Source of the DNA: JACCZX01 sp963786295
GTDB lineage: Bacteria > Pseudomonadota > Gammaproteobacteria > Burkholderiales > Burkholderiaceae_F
Reading direction: 5' to 3'
Assembly (NCBI GenBank): GCA_963786295.1
Contig: CAWAYV010000003.1
Span: forward strand, 186,001 to 250,000
DNA length: 64,000 nt
Below the pieces are notes generated by a model. The model had not been told where the DNA came from. It was given only the letters and a program-made list of their open reading frames with translations, and did not search any database. Position 1 is the first letter of the stretch, and each line of letters opens with the position of its first letter. Below are positions 55,723 through 64,000 of this stretch, one piece after another. A program made the translations under genes and the position numbers.

Positions 55723-56667
55723 TCAATTCTCCTTTGAAGTGATTTCGGCGTAGGCAATGCCGGTGAGGTTACCTTGGGCGTAGAGAAACGCCCGGTTCCC
55801 GGAGCCATCGAGCTGTGCGACATAAACCGAGCCGCCGAGGTCGGTGAAGAACATCCGATTGCCGGGAACGTCGAGCGCGATGCCGATGCCTTCCATCAGA
55901 TCGCGTACGACGATCTCCGGTGCGCGTCCGTTTCTGACCGGCCCATCGATCGAGGCCCGGTTGACCGTGTTGCCGCTCGGCGGGTTGCCGCGATCCGTCC
56001 AGTAGAGGACGCGGCTTTCGAGATCGAGCTCGAGGTCGATCGGTTCAGGCAGGTCGTCGAACCAGACTTCGATGTCCGTTCGATCGGCGGCGTCCTCGCC
56101 TTTGGGAATGTCTATGCCCGCGCGGAAGATGCGGCCGAGGCCGGAATTATCGGGACCCTTCTGCGTCCAGTAAATTTGCCCACGCTTGGGATCGACCGTG
56201 ATTCCGACGCACCACTTCGTTGCGTCGCGACTATCGTCCTCGCCCTCGCCCGTCTGAACCAGCGTCTCGACGTTCGTGCCGTCGAGATCTGCGCGCATCA
56301 CCCGCATGCCCTCGCGGTCGCACCAGTAGAGCTTGCCGCTCCGCTTCTCCAGGTGAAGCTGCTTTGGCGTGTGCGTGACGCCCTGAGGGACGATGACCTT
56401 GCGATTGCTGCCATCGAGGTCGGCGCGTTCGATGGTGCCGTCGTTGAGGTTGGGCACCCCCATGTTGGTCCAGTAGATATGGCCGGCCTCGACATCGACC
56501 ACGATGCCATCGGGAGTATGACAGCCGGTGACGATGACCTTCTGGCTGGAGCCGTCCGAATTCATCGAGTGAATGCGACCACCACTCGCCTCGAGTACAA
56601 ACAGTCGGCCAACCGCGTCCTTGCTGACCGGTTTTGGTTTCGACTTCGTTGCGAAAGCGTCAGTCAT
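55723..56667 (-). CDS. YWTD/LDL-receptor class B-type beta-propeller protein
   Basis: 314 residues. At least four YWTD-like blades are visible: IYWTNMG, LYWCDREG, IYWTQKG and LYWTDRGN, each with a DLDGS- or SIDGP-like turn (ADLDGSNRK, ADLDGTNVE). No signal peptide is seen, so it may be cytoplasmic, unlike most such propellers. Its place inside the operon, just before the dehydrogenase, suggests a role in the same pathway, for example as a lactonase-like or scaffold protein. No catalytic residues are identified. Confidence 0.82.
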   Translation of the reverse strand: MTDAFATKSKPKPVSKDAVGRLFVLEASGGRIHSMNSDGSSQKVIVTGCHTPDGIVVDVEAGHIYWTNMGVPNLNDGTIERADLDGSNRKVIVPQGVTHTPKQLHLEKRSGKLYWCDREGMRVMRADLDGTNVETLVQTGEGEDDSRDATKWCVGITVDPKRGQIYWTQKGPDNSGLGRIFRAGIDIPKGEDAADRTDIEVWFDDLPEPIDLELDLESRVLYWTDRGNPPSGNTVNRASIDGPVRNGRAPEIVVRDLMEGIGIALDVPGNRMFFTDLGGSVYVAQLDGSGNRAFLYAQGNLTGIAYAEITSKEN

Positions 56668-56747
56668 AGTTCTTTCCTTTCACGGCTCGGGCCTCGATGC
56701 CGAAGTGTTCCTGCGGCACCCTGCACATCTGTTCGGCGGTAACGGCT

Positions 56748-57533
56748 CTACTCGGCCGCTACAGGTTTCCTGGTTCTGGTGAAGTCAGGTGGACGCTTTT
56801 CCAGAAAGGCCGTCAGCGCTTCCTTCGCCTCTTCGGAACGAACTTGCACGCTGAATGCTTCGTTCTCGGCCTTCATTGCCGCCTTGATCTGTTCGCGAAA
56901 CGAACGCTTCAGAAGTCGCTTGGAAGCTTGCAGCGCGCCAGCCGGCTTCGCGGCCAGATTCCGCGCTGTTTCGGTTGCCACCTGCAGAAGGTTCTGATCG
57001 GACACGACCTGCGTGACCAATCCCAACTCCGCAGCGCGCCTGGCGCCGAACGGCAATCCCAGTAGAATCAGTTCAGCCGCGCGAATGTGCCCGATTGTAA
57101 GCGGAACCAGGCAGCTCGATCCAAATTCCGGCACCACAGCGAGGTTGATGAAAGGCATCTGGAACTTGGTGCTTTCGCCGGCGTAGACGAAGTCGCAATG
57201 CAACAGCATGGTGGTTCCGCCGCCGATCGCGGCGCCTCGCACAGCTGCAATCAGCGGCTTGTCGAAATCGACCAGCGCATTCATGAGTCGAGCCTGAGGG
57301 GATTCTCCTGGGCCCGGAGGATTCTCCAGAAAGTCCTTTATATCGTTGCCGGCGCTGAAGGCATCTCCTGCGCCGTGCCAAAGCACGACACGTATGCGCT
57401 CGTCCTTGGCCGCGTCATTGAAGACATCCGCGAGCTTCGTGTACATGCTCGAAGTCATCGCGTTCTTCTTTGCCGGCCGATTCAATTCAACGCGAAGTAC
57501 GCCTTCGGAACGTTCGGTAACTATGTCATCCAT
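56748..57533 (-). CDS. Enoyl-CoA hydratase/isomerase family protein (isomerase-like active site)
   Basis: 261 residues from the ATG at 57,533 (MDDIVTERSEG). Crotonase oxyanion-hole segments are FSAGNDIKDF and RGAAIGGGTTML. The usual first catalytic glutamate (GGGCE) is replaced by threonine, while the second (VVPEFGSS) is kept. One-acid active sites are typical of enoyl-CoA isomerases rather than hydratases, so an isomerase role is favoured. It ends with TRTRKPVAAE. Confidence 0.85.
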   Translation of the reverse strand: MDDIVTERSEGVLRVELNRPAKKNAMTSSMYTKLADVFNDAAKDERIRVVLWHGAGDAFSAGNDIKDFLENPPGPGESPQARLMNALVDFDKPLIAAVRGAAIGGGTTMLLHCDFVYAGESTKFQMPFINLAVVPEFGSSCLVPLTIGHIRAAELILLGLPFGARRAAELGLVTQVVSDQNLLQVATETARNLAAKPAGALQASKRLLKRSFREQIKAAMKAENEAFSVQVRSEEAKEALTAFLEKRPPDFTRTRKPVAAE

Positions 57534-57592
57534 CGTCTTCAATCTCCGTCTGCAATTGCTCGGCAAGGTTCGAGTGGCTGCGGCACCTCGCT

Positions 57593-58819
57593 CTATGCGG
57601 CGCGGTCTCGTGCTTTCGGAACGGTCCCGCTGGCCTGAAGCCCATCGATCTCCTTGGCGTTGAAGCCGAGCTGCGCGAGGATCTCCGCGCTGTGTTCGCC
57701 GAGCTCGGGCGCGCGTCGGGCCGGAACCTTGGCTACGTCATGCACCTGGAGGGGGCTGCTGATCGTGAACTTGAGGTTCCCGCCGGCGCCATCGAGCGGC
57801 ACGACGATGTCGTTCGCCCTGAGCTGCGGGTCCTTGATCACTTCGCTGGGTGCCTGCACCACGCCAAAGGTGAGATGGGCCTGCTCGAAGACTTCGCGCC
57901 AATGCGCCATCGGCTGCGAGGCAAAGGTCTGATCCAGGATCGCGGTGAGCTGCGCTGAATTCGCGGCCTGCTTTGCAGGGTCGGCAAACCGGGCATCCGT
58001 CAAGAGATCCGGACGGCCTATTCCATTGGCCAGAGCCGGCCACTTGTCGGGCGTCAGCACGATCACAAACCATGTGTCATCAGCCGCCCGATAGACGTTG
58101 AAGGTCGCGTTCGGCGGGTTCGCCCGATCGTGCAGCGGGTAGAATGTGGCGTCGGCAAGCGCCGCCTGAGCCGCGACAGCAGAGGCCCAGACGCCGGCAG
58201 CGAGCAGCGAGGTCGTGACGTACGAACCCTTTCCGGTGCGCTCGCGCCGGTAGAGCGCGGTCACGATTGCCGAATAGAGGCTGACCGCCGTCGCATGGTC
58301 GCCGCTGCCTGCGACGGGCAGTGTCGGCGGGGCACCCGCATCTCGCGTCAGGGACAGCAGGCCGCTTCGCGCCCAATAGGCCGTGATGTCGAATCCCGGA
58401 AGCTGTGCGTCTGGCCCGTTGTCGCCATAGCCGGTAACGTCCGCATAGATCAGGCGCGGATTCCACGGCGCGACATCGTCATAGCCGAGCTTCAGTTTTT
58501 CGCGAGCCGGATGCGGCGTGTTGACGATCAGGACGTCGGCCCACTCGACCAGCCGCCGCAGAACTTTGCTCGCTTCGGGCGATTTCAGATCGAGCGCCAA
58601 TCCGCGCTTGTTCCGATTGTTGAGGTGCCAGGGATAATTGTCCTTGGCGCGAGGCTGCGGCGGGATCTTGTACCCAATGCGCCAGGTGTCGCCGGTCGGC
58701 GGCTCGACCTTGATCACATCGGCGCCGAAGTCGGAGAGGATCACCGCAGCGCCCGGACCAGCGATGAAGCTCGCCAGGTCCACCACCTTCAATCCCGAGA
58801 AAATGTTGTCGCTTGCCAT
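57593..58819 (-). CDS. CaiB/BaiF (family III) CoA transferase
   Basis: 408 residues from the ATG at 58,819. The family start GLKVVDLASFIAGPGAAVILSD is clear, followed by DVIKVEPPTGDTWR, NRNKRGLALDLKSPE, and the PGFDITAYWARSG region with the expected catalytic aspartate. Moves CoA from a donor acyl-CoA to the pathway acid. Between two crotonase-family genes on the same strand. Confidence 0.93.
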   Translation of the reverse strand: MASDNIFSGLKVVDLASFIAGPGAAVILSDFGADVIKVEPPTGDTWRIGYKIPPQPRAKDNYPWHLNNRNKRGLALDLKSPEASKVLRRLVEWADVLIVNTPHPAREKLKLGYDDVAPWNPRLIYADVTGYGDNGPDAQLPGFDITAYWARSGLLSLTRDAGAPPTLPVAGSGDHATAVSLYSAIVTALYRRERTGKGSYVTTSLLAAGVWASAVAAQAALADATFYPLHDRANPPNATFNVYRAADDTWFVIVLTPDKWPALANGIGRPDLLTDARFADPAKQAANSAQLTAILDQTFASQPMAHWREVFEQAHLTFGVVQAPSEVIKDPQLRANDIVVPLDGAGGNLKFTISSPLQVHDVAKVPARRAPELGEHSAEILAQLGFNAKEIDGLQASGTVPKARDRAA

Positions 58820-58859
58820 GGGTTGTCCTTTCTGAATTGCCGTGTGCGCCGGGTTTTCT

Positions 58860-59663
58860 TCACCGTCCGTGGAATTGTGGCGCGCGCTTCTCGAGGAAGG
58901 CGGTCGTACCCTCCTTCTTGTCCTCGGTTGCGGCGCAGAGCCCGAAGTAGGAGGCCTCGAGCAGCAGGCCTTCGCTTTGGCTGGTCTCCATCCCCTTGTT
59001 TGCCGCCTCGAGCGCGAACTTGACGGCAATCGGAGCGTTGGAGGCGATCTTCTGTAGGATTGCCTCGGCGCGTGTGATCAGCTCGGCGGCCGGAACGATC
59101 TCGTTGACCAGGCCGATGCGATAAGCCTCCTGCGCTGTGATCATCTCGCCGGAGAGGATGAGCTGAAGGGCGCGACCCTTCCCGACGAGCCGCGGCAGTC
59201 GCTGCGTTCCGCCACCACCGGGCACCAGCCCCAATGCGACTTCTGGCTGGCCGAACTTCGCCGCTTCCACCGCGATCCTGATGGTGCAGGCCATCGCCGT
59301 CTCACAGCCGCCGCCGAGCGCGAAGCCGTTCACAGCTGCAATCACCGGCTTGCCGAGATTCTCGATGAGATCCAGGACCTGCTGCCCGAAGCGACTGGAC
59401 TGTTCAGCACCGAACGCTGCCACCTGCGCGAGCTCGCTGATGTCCGCGCCTGCAATGAATGCCTTGTCGCCGGCGCCTGTCAGAATGACGCCTCGTATCG
59501 CAGCATCGTCCCGGGCGTCCTCGAAGGCCTTTCTCAGGTCCGACCACGTCGGCGTATTCAGGGCGTTGAGGACCTTTGGGCGATTGACCGTGACGTAGGC
59601 AATACTGCCCTTCTTCGCATAGAGGACGTTTGCGAGCGCCAGGCCCGCTGTTTCCGAAGCCAT
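58860..59663 (-). CDS. Enoyl-CoA hydratase
   Basis: 267 residues from the ATG at 59,663. Both catalytic glutamates are present (GFALGGGCETAMAC and QPEVALGLVPGGGGTQRLPR), along with the oxyanion site FIAGADISELAQ. So this is the true hydratase of the operon, in contrast to the other crotonase gene here. Ends with FLEKRAPQFHGR. Confidence 0.93.
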   Translation of the reverse strand: MASETAGLALANVLYAKKGSIAYVTVNRPKVLNALNTPTWSDLRKAFEDARDDAAIRGVILTGAGDKAFIAGADISELAQVAAFGAEQSSRFGQQVLDLIENLGKPVIAAVNGFALGGGCETAMACTIRIAVEAAKFGQPEVALGLVPGGGGTQRLPRLVGKGRALQLILSGEMITAQEAYRIGLVNEIVPAAELITRAEAILQKIASNAPIAVKFALEAANKGMETSQSEGLLLEASYFGLCAATEDKKEGTTAFLEKRAPQFHGR

Positions 59664-59729
59664 GATGAATCTCCTGTTTGGGAAAGGGGCGAGCCAGGGT
59701 GGGAGGAGCAACCCCTGGCTCGCCTTTGC

Positions 59730-60945
59730 TCACACGAATGCACCAAGCCCGGTGATGGCTTTGCCTACGATCAGATTCTGCATCTGATAGGTGCCTTCGT
59801 ATGAATAGAGCGCTTCGGCGTCCGTGAAGAAGCGCGCGACATTGTAGTCGGCGTCGATGCCGTTGCCGCCCAGCAGCTCGCGGCCCCATGCAACCGTCTC
59901 GCGTGACTTCGCCGTGCAGAACGCTTTCGCCAGTGACGCGTGGTGGTCGGCAAGCTTGCCTTCGTCATCCATCTGCGCCAGGCGGACCATCATGCACTGG
60001 CACGCGGTCACGTTGGCGAGCATCTTGGCGAGGAGATCCTGCACCATCTGGAACGAAGCGATCGGCTTGCCGAACTGCAGACGCTCCTGCGTGTATTTCA
60101 GCGTTGCCTCGAACGCGCCCATCTGGACGCCGGTCGACGCCCAGCCGACCATGTACCGCGTCATCCGCAGCACGCGCGCGGTATCGCGGAACGAGTTGCC
60201 GCCCTGCAGGCGGTTCGCTTCCGGCACGCGGACGTCCTTCAGCGTTATGACGCCGTTCTGAACGACCTTGAGCGCGATCTTGTGCTCGATCTTCTCGACG
60301 CTGAATCCGGGCGTCGTCTTGTTCTCGACGATGAAGCCCTTCACCTGATTGTCGGCGAGGTCGCGCGCCCAGATGATCGAAACGTCGCACCACGTCGCGT
60401 TGCCGATCCAGCGCTTCTGCCCATTGAGCACCCAGGTGTCGCCGTCGCGCTTGGCGGTCGTGGTCAGCCCTCCGCTCGTGCCCGAACCGACCAGTGGCTC
60501 GGTGAGGCCGAAGCAGCCGATCTTTTCCCAACGCGCCATCGGTGGCAGCCATTTCTGTTTCTGCTCCTCCGAGCCGTCGAGATAGATCGAGCCCATGGCG
60601 AGGCCGCTGTGCACACCGAAGAAGGTGCAGAACGAAGCGTCGACGCGTGCCAATTCCATTGCGACGAAGCCGAACTGCTTCTGGCTTCCGCCGGCGCAGC
60701 CGTAGCCCTCGTACCCAAGGCCGCCGATTCCCAGCTCCTTGAACGAAGGCAGCAGCTCGAAAGGAAACGCGTCGTCGGACCAGTATTTGTTGATAATTGG
60801 CTGGACCTTGCGTCTCCATGTAGGCCCGCACCCTCTTGACCACCGCCAATTCGTCGGGGGTCAGGACATCGACGAGCTGGTAGAAGTCGCTGTTCGGCGC
60901 CGGCAAAGGCTTCACCTTCTTGTCTTCCTTGATTGCGATTGCCAT
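59730..60945 (-). CDS. Acyl-CoA dehydrogenase, glutaryl-CoA dehydrogenase-like (one frame break)
   Basis: About 404 residues. It starts at 60,945 (aggag upstream) with MAIAIKEDKKVKPLP. One extra base near 60,815 breaks the frame after RVRAYMETQ; the other frame continues VQPIINKYWSDDAFPFELLP. Then the FAD-binding LTEPLVGSGTSGG, WVLNGQKRWIGNA, and the catalytic glutamate region SYEGTYQMQNLIVGKAITG. First gene of the operon, so it probably begins the oxidation after activation. Substrate unknown. Confidence 0.9.
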
Positions 60946-61589
60946 TCCTCGTTCTCCTGCTCGATTGTCCCGATCTCTCGGAATGAAGTGTGAGTAGGAA
61001 TATGGCTTCAGCCGGCGCTTTCTTCTTGGAGAACTCTGCGGCGAGTAGGACGCCTGTGCCCGATCTTGCGCGCCTCCGGCGTGGGTTCGTACGTGGAGTG
61101 ACGTGAATTGCGGCCCACGAACGGGATCAGAAATCAGATTGACCCAGTGACTTTGCAGCGCCCGGCGGTCACGGTTTGGCAGCGAGGATGAGGGCAACAT
61201 CCCGATAACATCGCCACGTCGGCCGATGGCGTCCGCGCTCTAAGCAGCCAGGTCGCGAGGCAAGGTGCCGTAAATTCTGACAATCACATCGGTTAGATGG
61301 GTGGCACATCGGTTAGATGGCTGGCCCTCACGGATGGCAGCGTGCTTGCCGGCAAACGCCACGTTTCAGGCTCGAAACGTGAGCTTGGTTCGCGCTATCC
61401 ATTCTGAGGTTGATTTCGAAAGAACCGGTGGCGCTGTTGCGCTGCTCGGGCGAACGCCTTCTCACGCTCGCCGGCTTCCTGGTCACTGCCCCGCTCGTGC
61501 GAGGCGGCAGCGTTGCAGCCGCCTCAGCGCTTCGCCGAAGAAATCACCGCCCCCTGACGAGGAAGTTTTCCTTTCGCGCACCAGACGGA
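60946..61589. other. Intergenic region between the acyl-CoA operon and ndh
   Basis: 644 bases with no supported gene. It contains a short tandem repeat (listed separately) and should hold the acyl-CoA operon promoter. Confidence 0.55.
61285..61324. repeat. Two-copy 20-base tandem repeat
   Basis: cacatcggttagatgg plus gtgg is followed at once by the same 16 bases plus ctgg. Two direct copies in the operon's upstream region could be regulator sites, but this could also be chance or a slippage product. Confidence 0.6.
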
Positions 61590-62945
61590 TCACGTCGCTG
61601 TAGTTTGTTTGGTCGTGACCGCGGCATTTGTGGGTCGTGGCGCTTCAGAAATCAGCCGCGAGCTGCGCTGGCCGGTCAGATACGACCATAGCCATTGCGA
61701 TTGAACCCTCCAACGGTTCTGAAGTTGGGGCAGAGCCATCAGGTGAACGAGAACCCATATACACCAGGTGAGGAAGCCACTCGTTCTCAGACGACCGGAC
61801 TCCAGGATGGCGAAGTTCTTGCCTACGACCGCCATGTTGCCCAAGTCTCGGTATCGAAACGCGCGCTTTGGTTCGCGCCCCCTGATTTGATCGGAGATCC
61901 GGCGCCCAACATAGCGCCCTTGCTGGATGGCCGCCTGCGCAACCCCGGGTACGGGTCGCCCGTCCTGCTGTATGGACGCGGCGTCGCCGACCACGAATAT
62001 GTTTGGCTTACCCGGCAAATTGAGGAAAGGCTCGACCAATGCCCTGCCCGCCCGGTCCGTGTTGACGCCAAGCAGCTGGACGATCGGCGACGCTGCCACG
62101 CCTGCCGTCCACAACACAGTCGCGCTTGGAATCCTTTCGCCTCCTGCGATCACACCTTGTGCGTCAACGCGCTCGACCTTGACGCCGGTCACTACCTTCA
62201 CGCCGAGCTTCGCAAGGCGTTTGGCGGCCTTTCTCGACAGCGACGGAGCAAAGCTCGGAAGAACCCGATCACCTCCCTCGATCAAGGTGATCGTGCTGGT
62301 CGCCGGATCGATCTGCCTGAAATTCCCACGCAGCGTAATACTCACCATGTCGGCAATCGATGCCGCGAGTTCGACACCGGTAGGTCCGGCACCGACGAGC
62401 ACAAAATTCATTTGGCGGGCACGCTCGTTCTCATCGTCGGTCGCCTCGGCCATTTCGAACGCGCTCAGGATCTTCGTTCGAATCGTCTCGGCGTCGGCGA
62501 GATTCTTGAGCCCCGGTGCATAGGCTGCGAATTCGTCGTGGCCGAAATAGCTCAGACGTGTGCCTGTAGCGACCACCAGGAAATCGAAACGCACCTTACG
62601 GGTGCCAATCCCGGGACAGACGGCATCAACCGTGCGATGCGTCAGATCGAGGTCGACGACGTCGGCAAGCATTACGTCCAGATTGGCCTGCTTCGCCTCA
62701 AGCTGGCGGATCGGCGCTGCGATCTCGGCGGGTGCAAGCACTGCCGTCGCCACCTGGTAGAGAATCGGGTGGAAGATATGATGATTGCGACGATCGATCA
62801 GGATCACTTCCGCATCGGATCTCTTGAGGGCCCGCACCGCGGCAATTCCTGCAAAGCCGGCGCCTATGACCACAATCCGGGGCCGCCTGGTTCGGGAACT
62901 ATCGCCGACGGCAGGATTGTCGCGGGTATCTGTCTCGGCCAACAT
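61590..62945 (-). CDS. ndh: Type II NADH dehydrogenase
   Basis: A non-proton-pumping NADH:ubiquinone oxidoreductase at the membrane surface, 451 residues. FAD site IVVIGAGFAGIAAVRAL, NADH site FVLVGAGPTGVELAASI, and the IFVVGDAA region that binds FAD. The C-terminal part has a hydrophobic amphipathic segment (FLTWCIWVLVHLMALP) for membrane attachment. Intact frame. With PoxB it supplies the quinol that the bo3 oxidase uses. Confidence 0.93.
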   Translation of the reverse strand: MLAETDTRDNPAVGDSSRTRRPRIVVIGAGFAGIAAVRALKRSDAEVILIDRRNHHIFHPILYQVATAVLAPAEIAAPIRQLEAKQANLDVMLADVVDLDLTHRTVDAVCPGIGTRKVRFDFLVVATGTRLSYFGHDEFAAYAPGLKNLADAETIRTKILSAFEMAEATDDENERARQMNFVLVGAGPTGVELAASIADMVSITLRGNFRQIDPATSTITLIEGGDRVLPSFAPSLSRKAAKRLAKLGVKVVTGVKVERVDAQGVIAGGERIPSATVLWTAGVAASPIVQLLGVNTDRAGRALVEPFLNLPGKPNIFVVGDAASIQQDGRPVPGVAQAAIQQGRYVGRRISDQIRGREPKRAFRYRDLGNMAVVGKNFAILESGRLRTSGFLTWCIWVLVHLMALPQLQNRWRVQSQWLWSYLTGQRSSRLISEAPRPTNAAVTTKQTTAT

Positions 62946-63116
62946 CGCTCATCACCTCATGACTAGCTGGGGGTCGCGCTGGCCGATCTGACGACCATGC
63001 AATGCGATACCCTGCCTAAGCACATCTCTCTTGTACCGATCTGCCGCGAGCGGAACGTGCTTGCGGCGTTCGGACGGTGGCGGGTTCACAGATGCTTGGG
63101 GATCTTCTGGATCAGG

Positions 63117-63461
63117 TCAATGCATGGGCGGTAGCGCGACAACGGAGGCGGCGCGCTCGCCAGCCGGATACACGTGCGTCGCCAGTAGAGTGTGCAAGCC
63201 GAGCGCCAAGTTCGGTTCCAGTTCGAAATCCGCCCCGGCAGCGAGGACGTAAGCATCGCTTTCGCAGAGCGGACGCGTCGTTTGCTCAAGCAGCTCGACA
63301 AAGCCAGGTCTGCCGCGAAGCCACTGTCCGCTCGCTACATGCGTCTGTGCTGAGGTCGAAAGTAAAGACACCTTCATAAGCGTCCAATCAGGAATGTTGA
63401 CGGCAACCTCGATTGTGAGGATCGCCAGGACGATGATGATCATGGCCAGCGGGGTACTCAT
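63117..63461 (-). CDS. Small membrane-anchored hypothetical protein
   Basis: 114 residues from the ATG at 63,461, with gggag upstream. One N-terminal membrane segment (AMIIIVLAILTIEVAVNIP) is followed by a soluble part with no known motif (GRPGFVELLEQTTRPL and onwards). It lies upstream of ndh on the same strand, 171 bases away, but a shared transcript is only possible. Confidence 0.55.
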   Translation of the reverse strand: MSTPLAMIIIVLAILTIEVAVNIPDWTLMKVSLLSTSAQTHVASGQWLRGRPGFVELLEQTTRPLCESDAYVLAAGADFELEPNLALGLHTLLATHVYPAGERAASVVALPPMH

Positions 63462-63817
63462 CGATTTGCTCCCGACTTGATGGAACCTGCTTCTCCTGAT
63501 GTCCTGGCTCCCGTGTCGACGTGGAGCGTGCGCGCTACCGCTGTTCTCCACGCCGTCTCGGAAGCACTTGCCGCGATTGAACCAAGACCTCGCGCCGTAC
63601 GGTGGCCGGTCCGGGCCCCCGCATGTAGTAGAGATCCGGGCGGTACCGCGGGGAGACGAAATCACGGATGCCTGAAACGGCTTTTATGATTAGAGAGCGA
63701 ACATTCATTGTGTATCTCTTTGAACCTGCTGATCGACAAAGCTAATCGATGGTGGTGCTGCGATGAGGCATGCTGGCGATCGTTTTCCGTGTGTCGCATT
63801 TGATCACGGCTCATGAT
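63462..63817. other. Intergenic region without recognised features
   Basis: 356 bases; no gene, repeat or clear motif seen. Confidence 0.5.
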
Positions 63818-63962
63818 TCAGGGCTTGTACGAGGCATCTGATCTTTTGATATTTCTTGCAGGATGTTTCTGGCCGCTCGGCAACTTCGGCATGCCCCGGC
63901 GTGCTTCGAGCTCGCACCCGCCGTCGCCGTTACGGATGATCGGCGCCGGGTAGCTGATTGTT
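63818..63962 (-). pseudogene. Possible fragment of an SRAP (HMCES/YedK) family protein
   Basis: A short frame contains YPAPIIRNGDGGCELE and a GMPKLPSG stretch, which resembles the conserved early region of SRAP proteins in Rhizobiales. The rest of the domain and the catalytic N-terminal cysteine are not visible in frame. The stop is at 63,818. It may be a remnant or the frame-broken end of a gene that continues beyond the window. Confidence 0.4.
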
Positions 63963-64000
63963 TACCGCACCGGCTTTTCGATCGAGCGACTCCGGACGGG

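Noticed and set aside
58130..59023. Plus-strand open frame of 297 codons
   Set aside because: Shadow of the CoA transferase and hydratase genes.
61695..62966. Plus-strand open frame of 423 codons
   Set aside because: Shadow of ndh, whose nucleotide-binding motifs are clear on the other strand.
63107..63120. A second FixK-type box before ndh (ctggatcaggtcaa)
   Set aside because: Only the right half site is good; the left half differs from the pattern, and it overlaps the end of a coding frame.
1..64000. CRISPR array, tRNA or rRNA genes
   Set aside because: No regularly spaced short repeats, no tRNA-like cloverleaf and no rRNA sequence were noticed on either strand.

Overview
The window appears to join two genomes. 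Bases 1 to about 24,995 read like a betaproteobacterium of the Burkholderiales type. The signs are two Bug/TctC solute receptors, a dcd of beta type, an Orn/Lys/Arg decarboxylase with a receiver-like wing, and a gcvTHP operon behind a tandem glycine riboswitch. Bases from about 25,190 to 64,000 read like a Rhizobiales alphaproteobacterium close to Bradyrhizobium. The signs are FixL-FixJ with a haem PAS, a FixK remnant, a FixK-type box, a cyo bo3 oxidase operon, PPK2, dodecin and acyl-CoA degradation genes. The switch falls inside gcvP, which is cut just before its PLP-lysine region. About 190 bases that I cannot assign lie between the two parts. A chimeric assembly is the simplest reading; a large island inserted in gcvP is the alternative.

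Left part, in order: a MoxR ATPase (open at the left edge) and a CoxE-like VWA protein; an M20 peptidase; an MFS transporter with a C-terminal monooxygenase-like domain and a carboxymuconolactone decarboxylase-like protein; a Bug receptor; a D-threonine aldolase-like enzyme; dcd; a secreted FecR/DUF6600-type protein with a proline-rich repeat tail; a basic amino acid decarboxylase coupled to a single receiver protein; an ECF sigma factor with a Ser/Thr kinase-TPR protein; a small lipoprotein; a di-haem lipoprotein; a second Bug receptor coupled to a ModA-like protein without signal peptide; then riboswitch-gcvT-gcvH-gcvP.

Right part, in order: a conserved hypothetical gene that has lost its natural end; a fixK remnant; a degenerate receiver; fixJ and fixL; a TetR regulator; a decayed serine recombinase; ppk2 and a SulP transporter behind a FixK-type box; small hypotheticals; dodecin; the operon ctaB-cyoA-cyoB-cyoC-cyoD with a second tandem cyoD; poxB and an AraC regulator; two response regulators and a very long PAS-array histidine kinase; a FUSC-HlyD-DUF1656 efflux operon; a seven-gene acyl-CoA operon (ligase, dehydrogenases, hydratases, CoA transferase, YWTD propeller); an NDH-2; a small membrane protein; and a degenerate SRAP-like fragment at the right edge. 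The respiratory genes (NDH-2, PoxB, bo3 oxidase, haem O synthase) all feed or use ubiquinone and sit among oxygen-sensing regulators.

Both parts carry many single-base frame breaks in otherwise well-conserved genes. Where I could reconstruct them most are one extra base, so they look like sequencing error rather than gene decay. I report such genes as one CDS each and give the break positions. No rRNA, tRNA or CRISPR array was seen.
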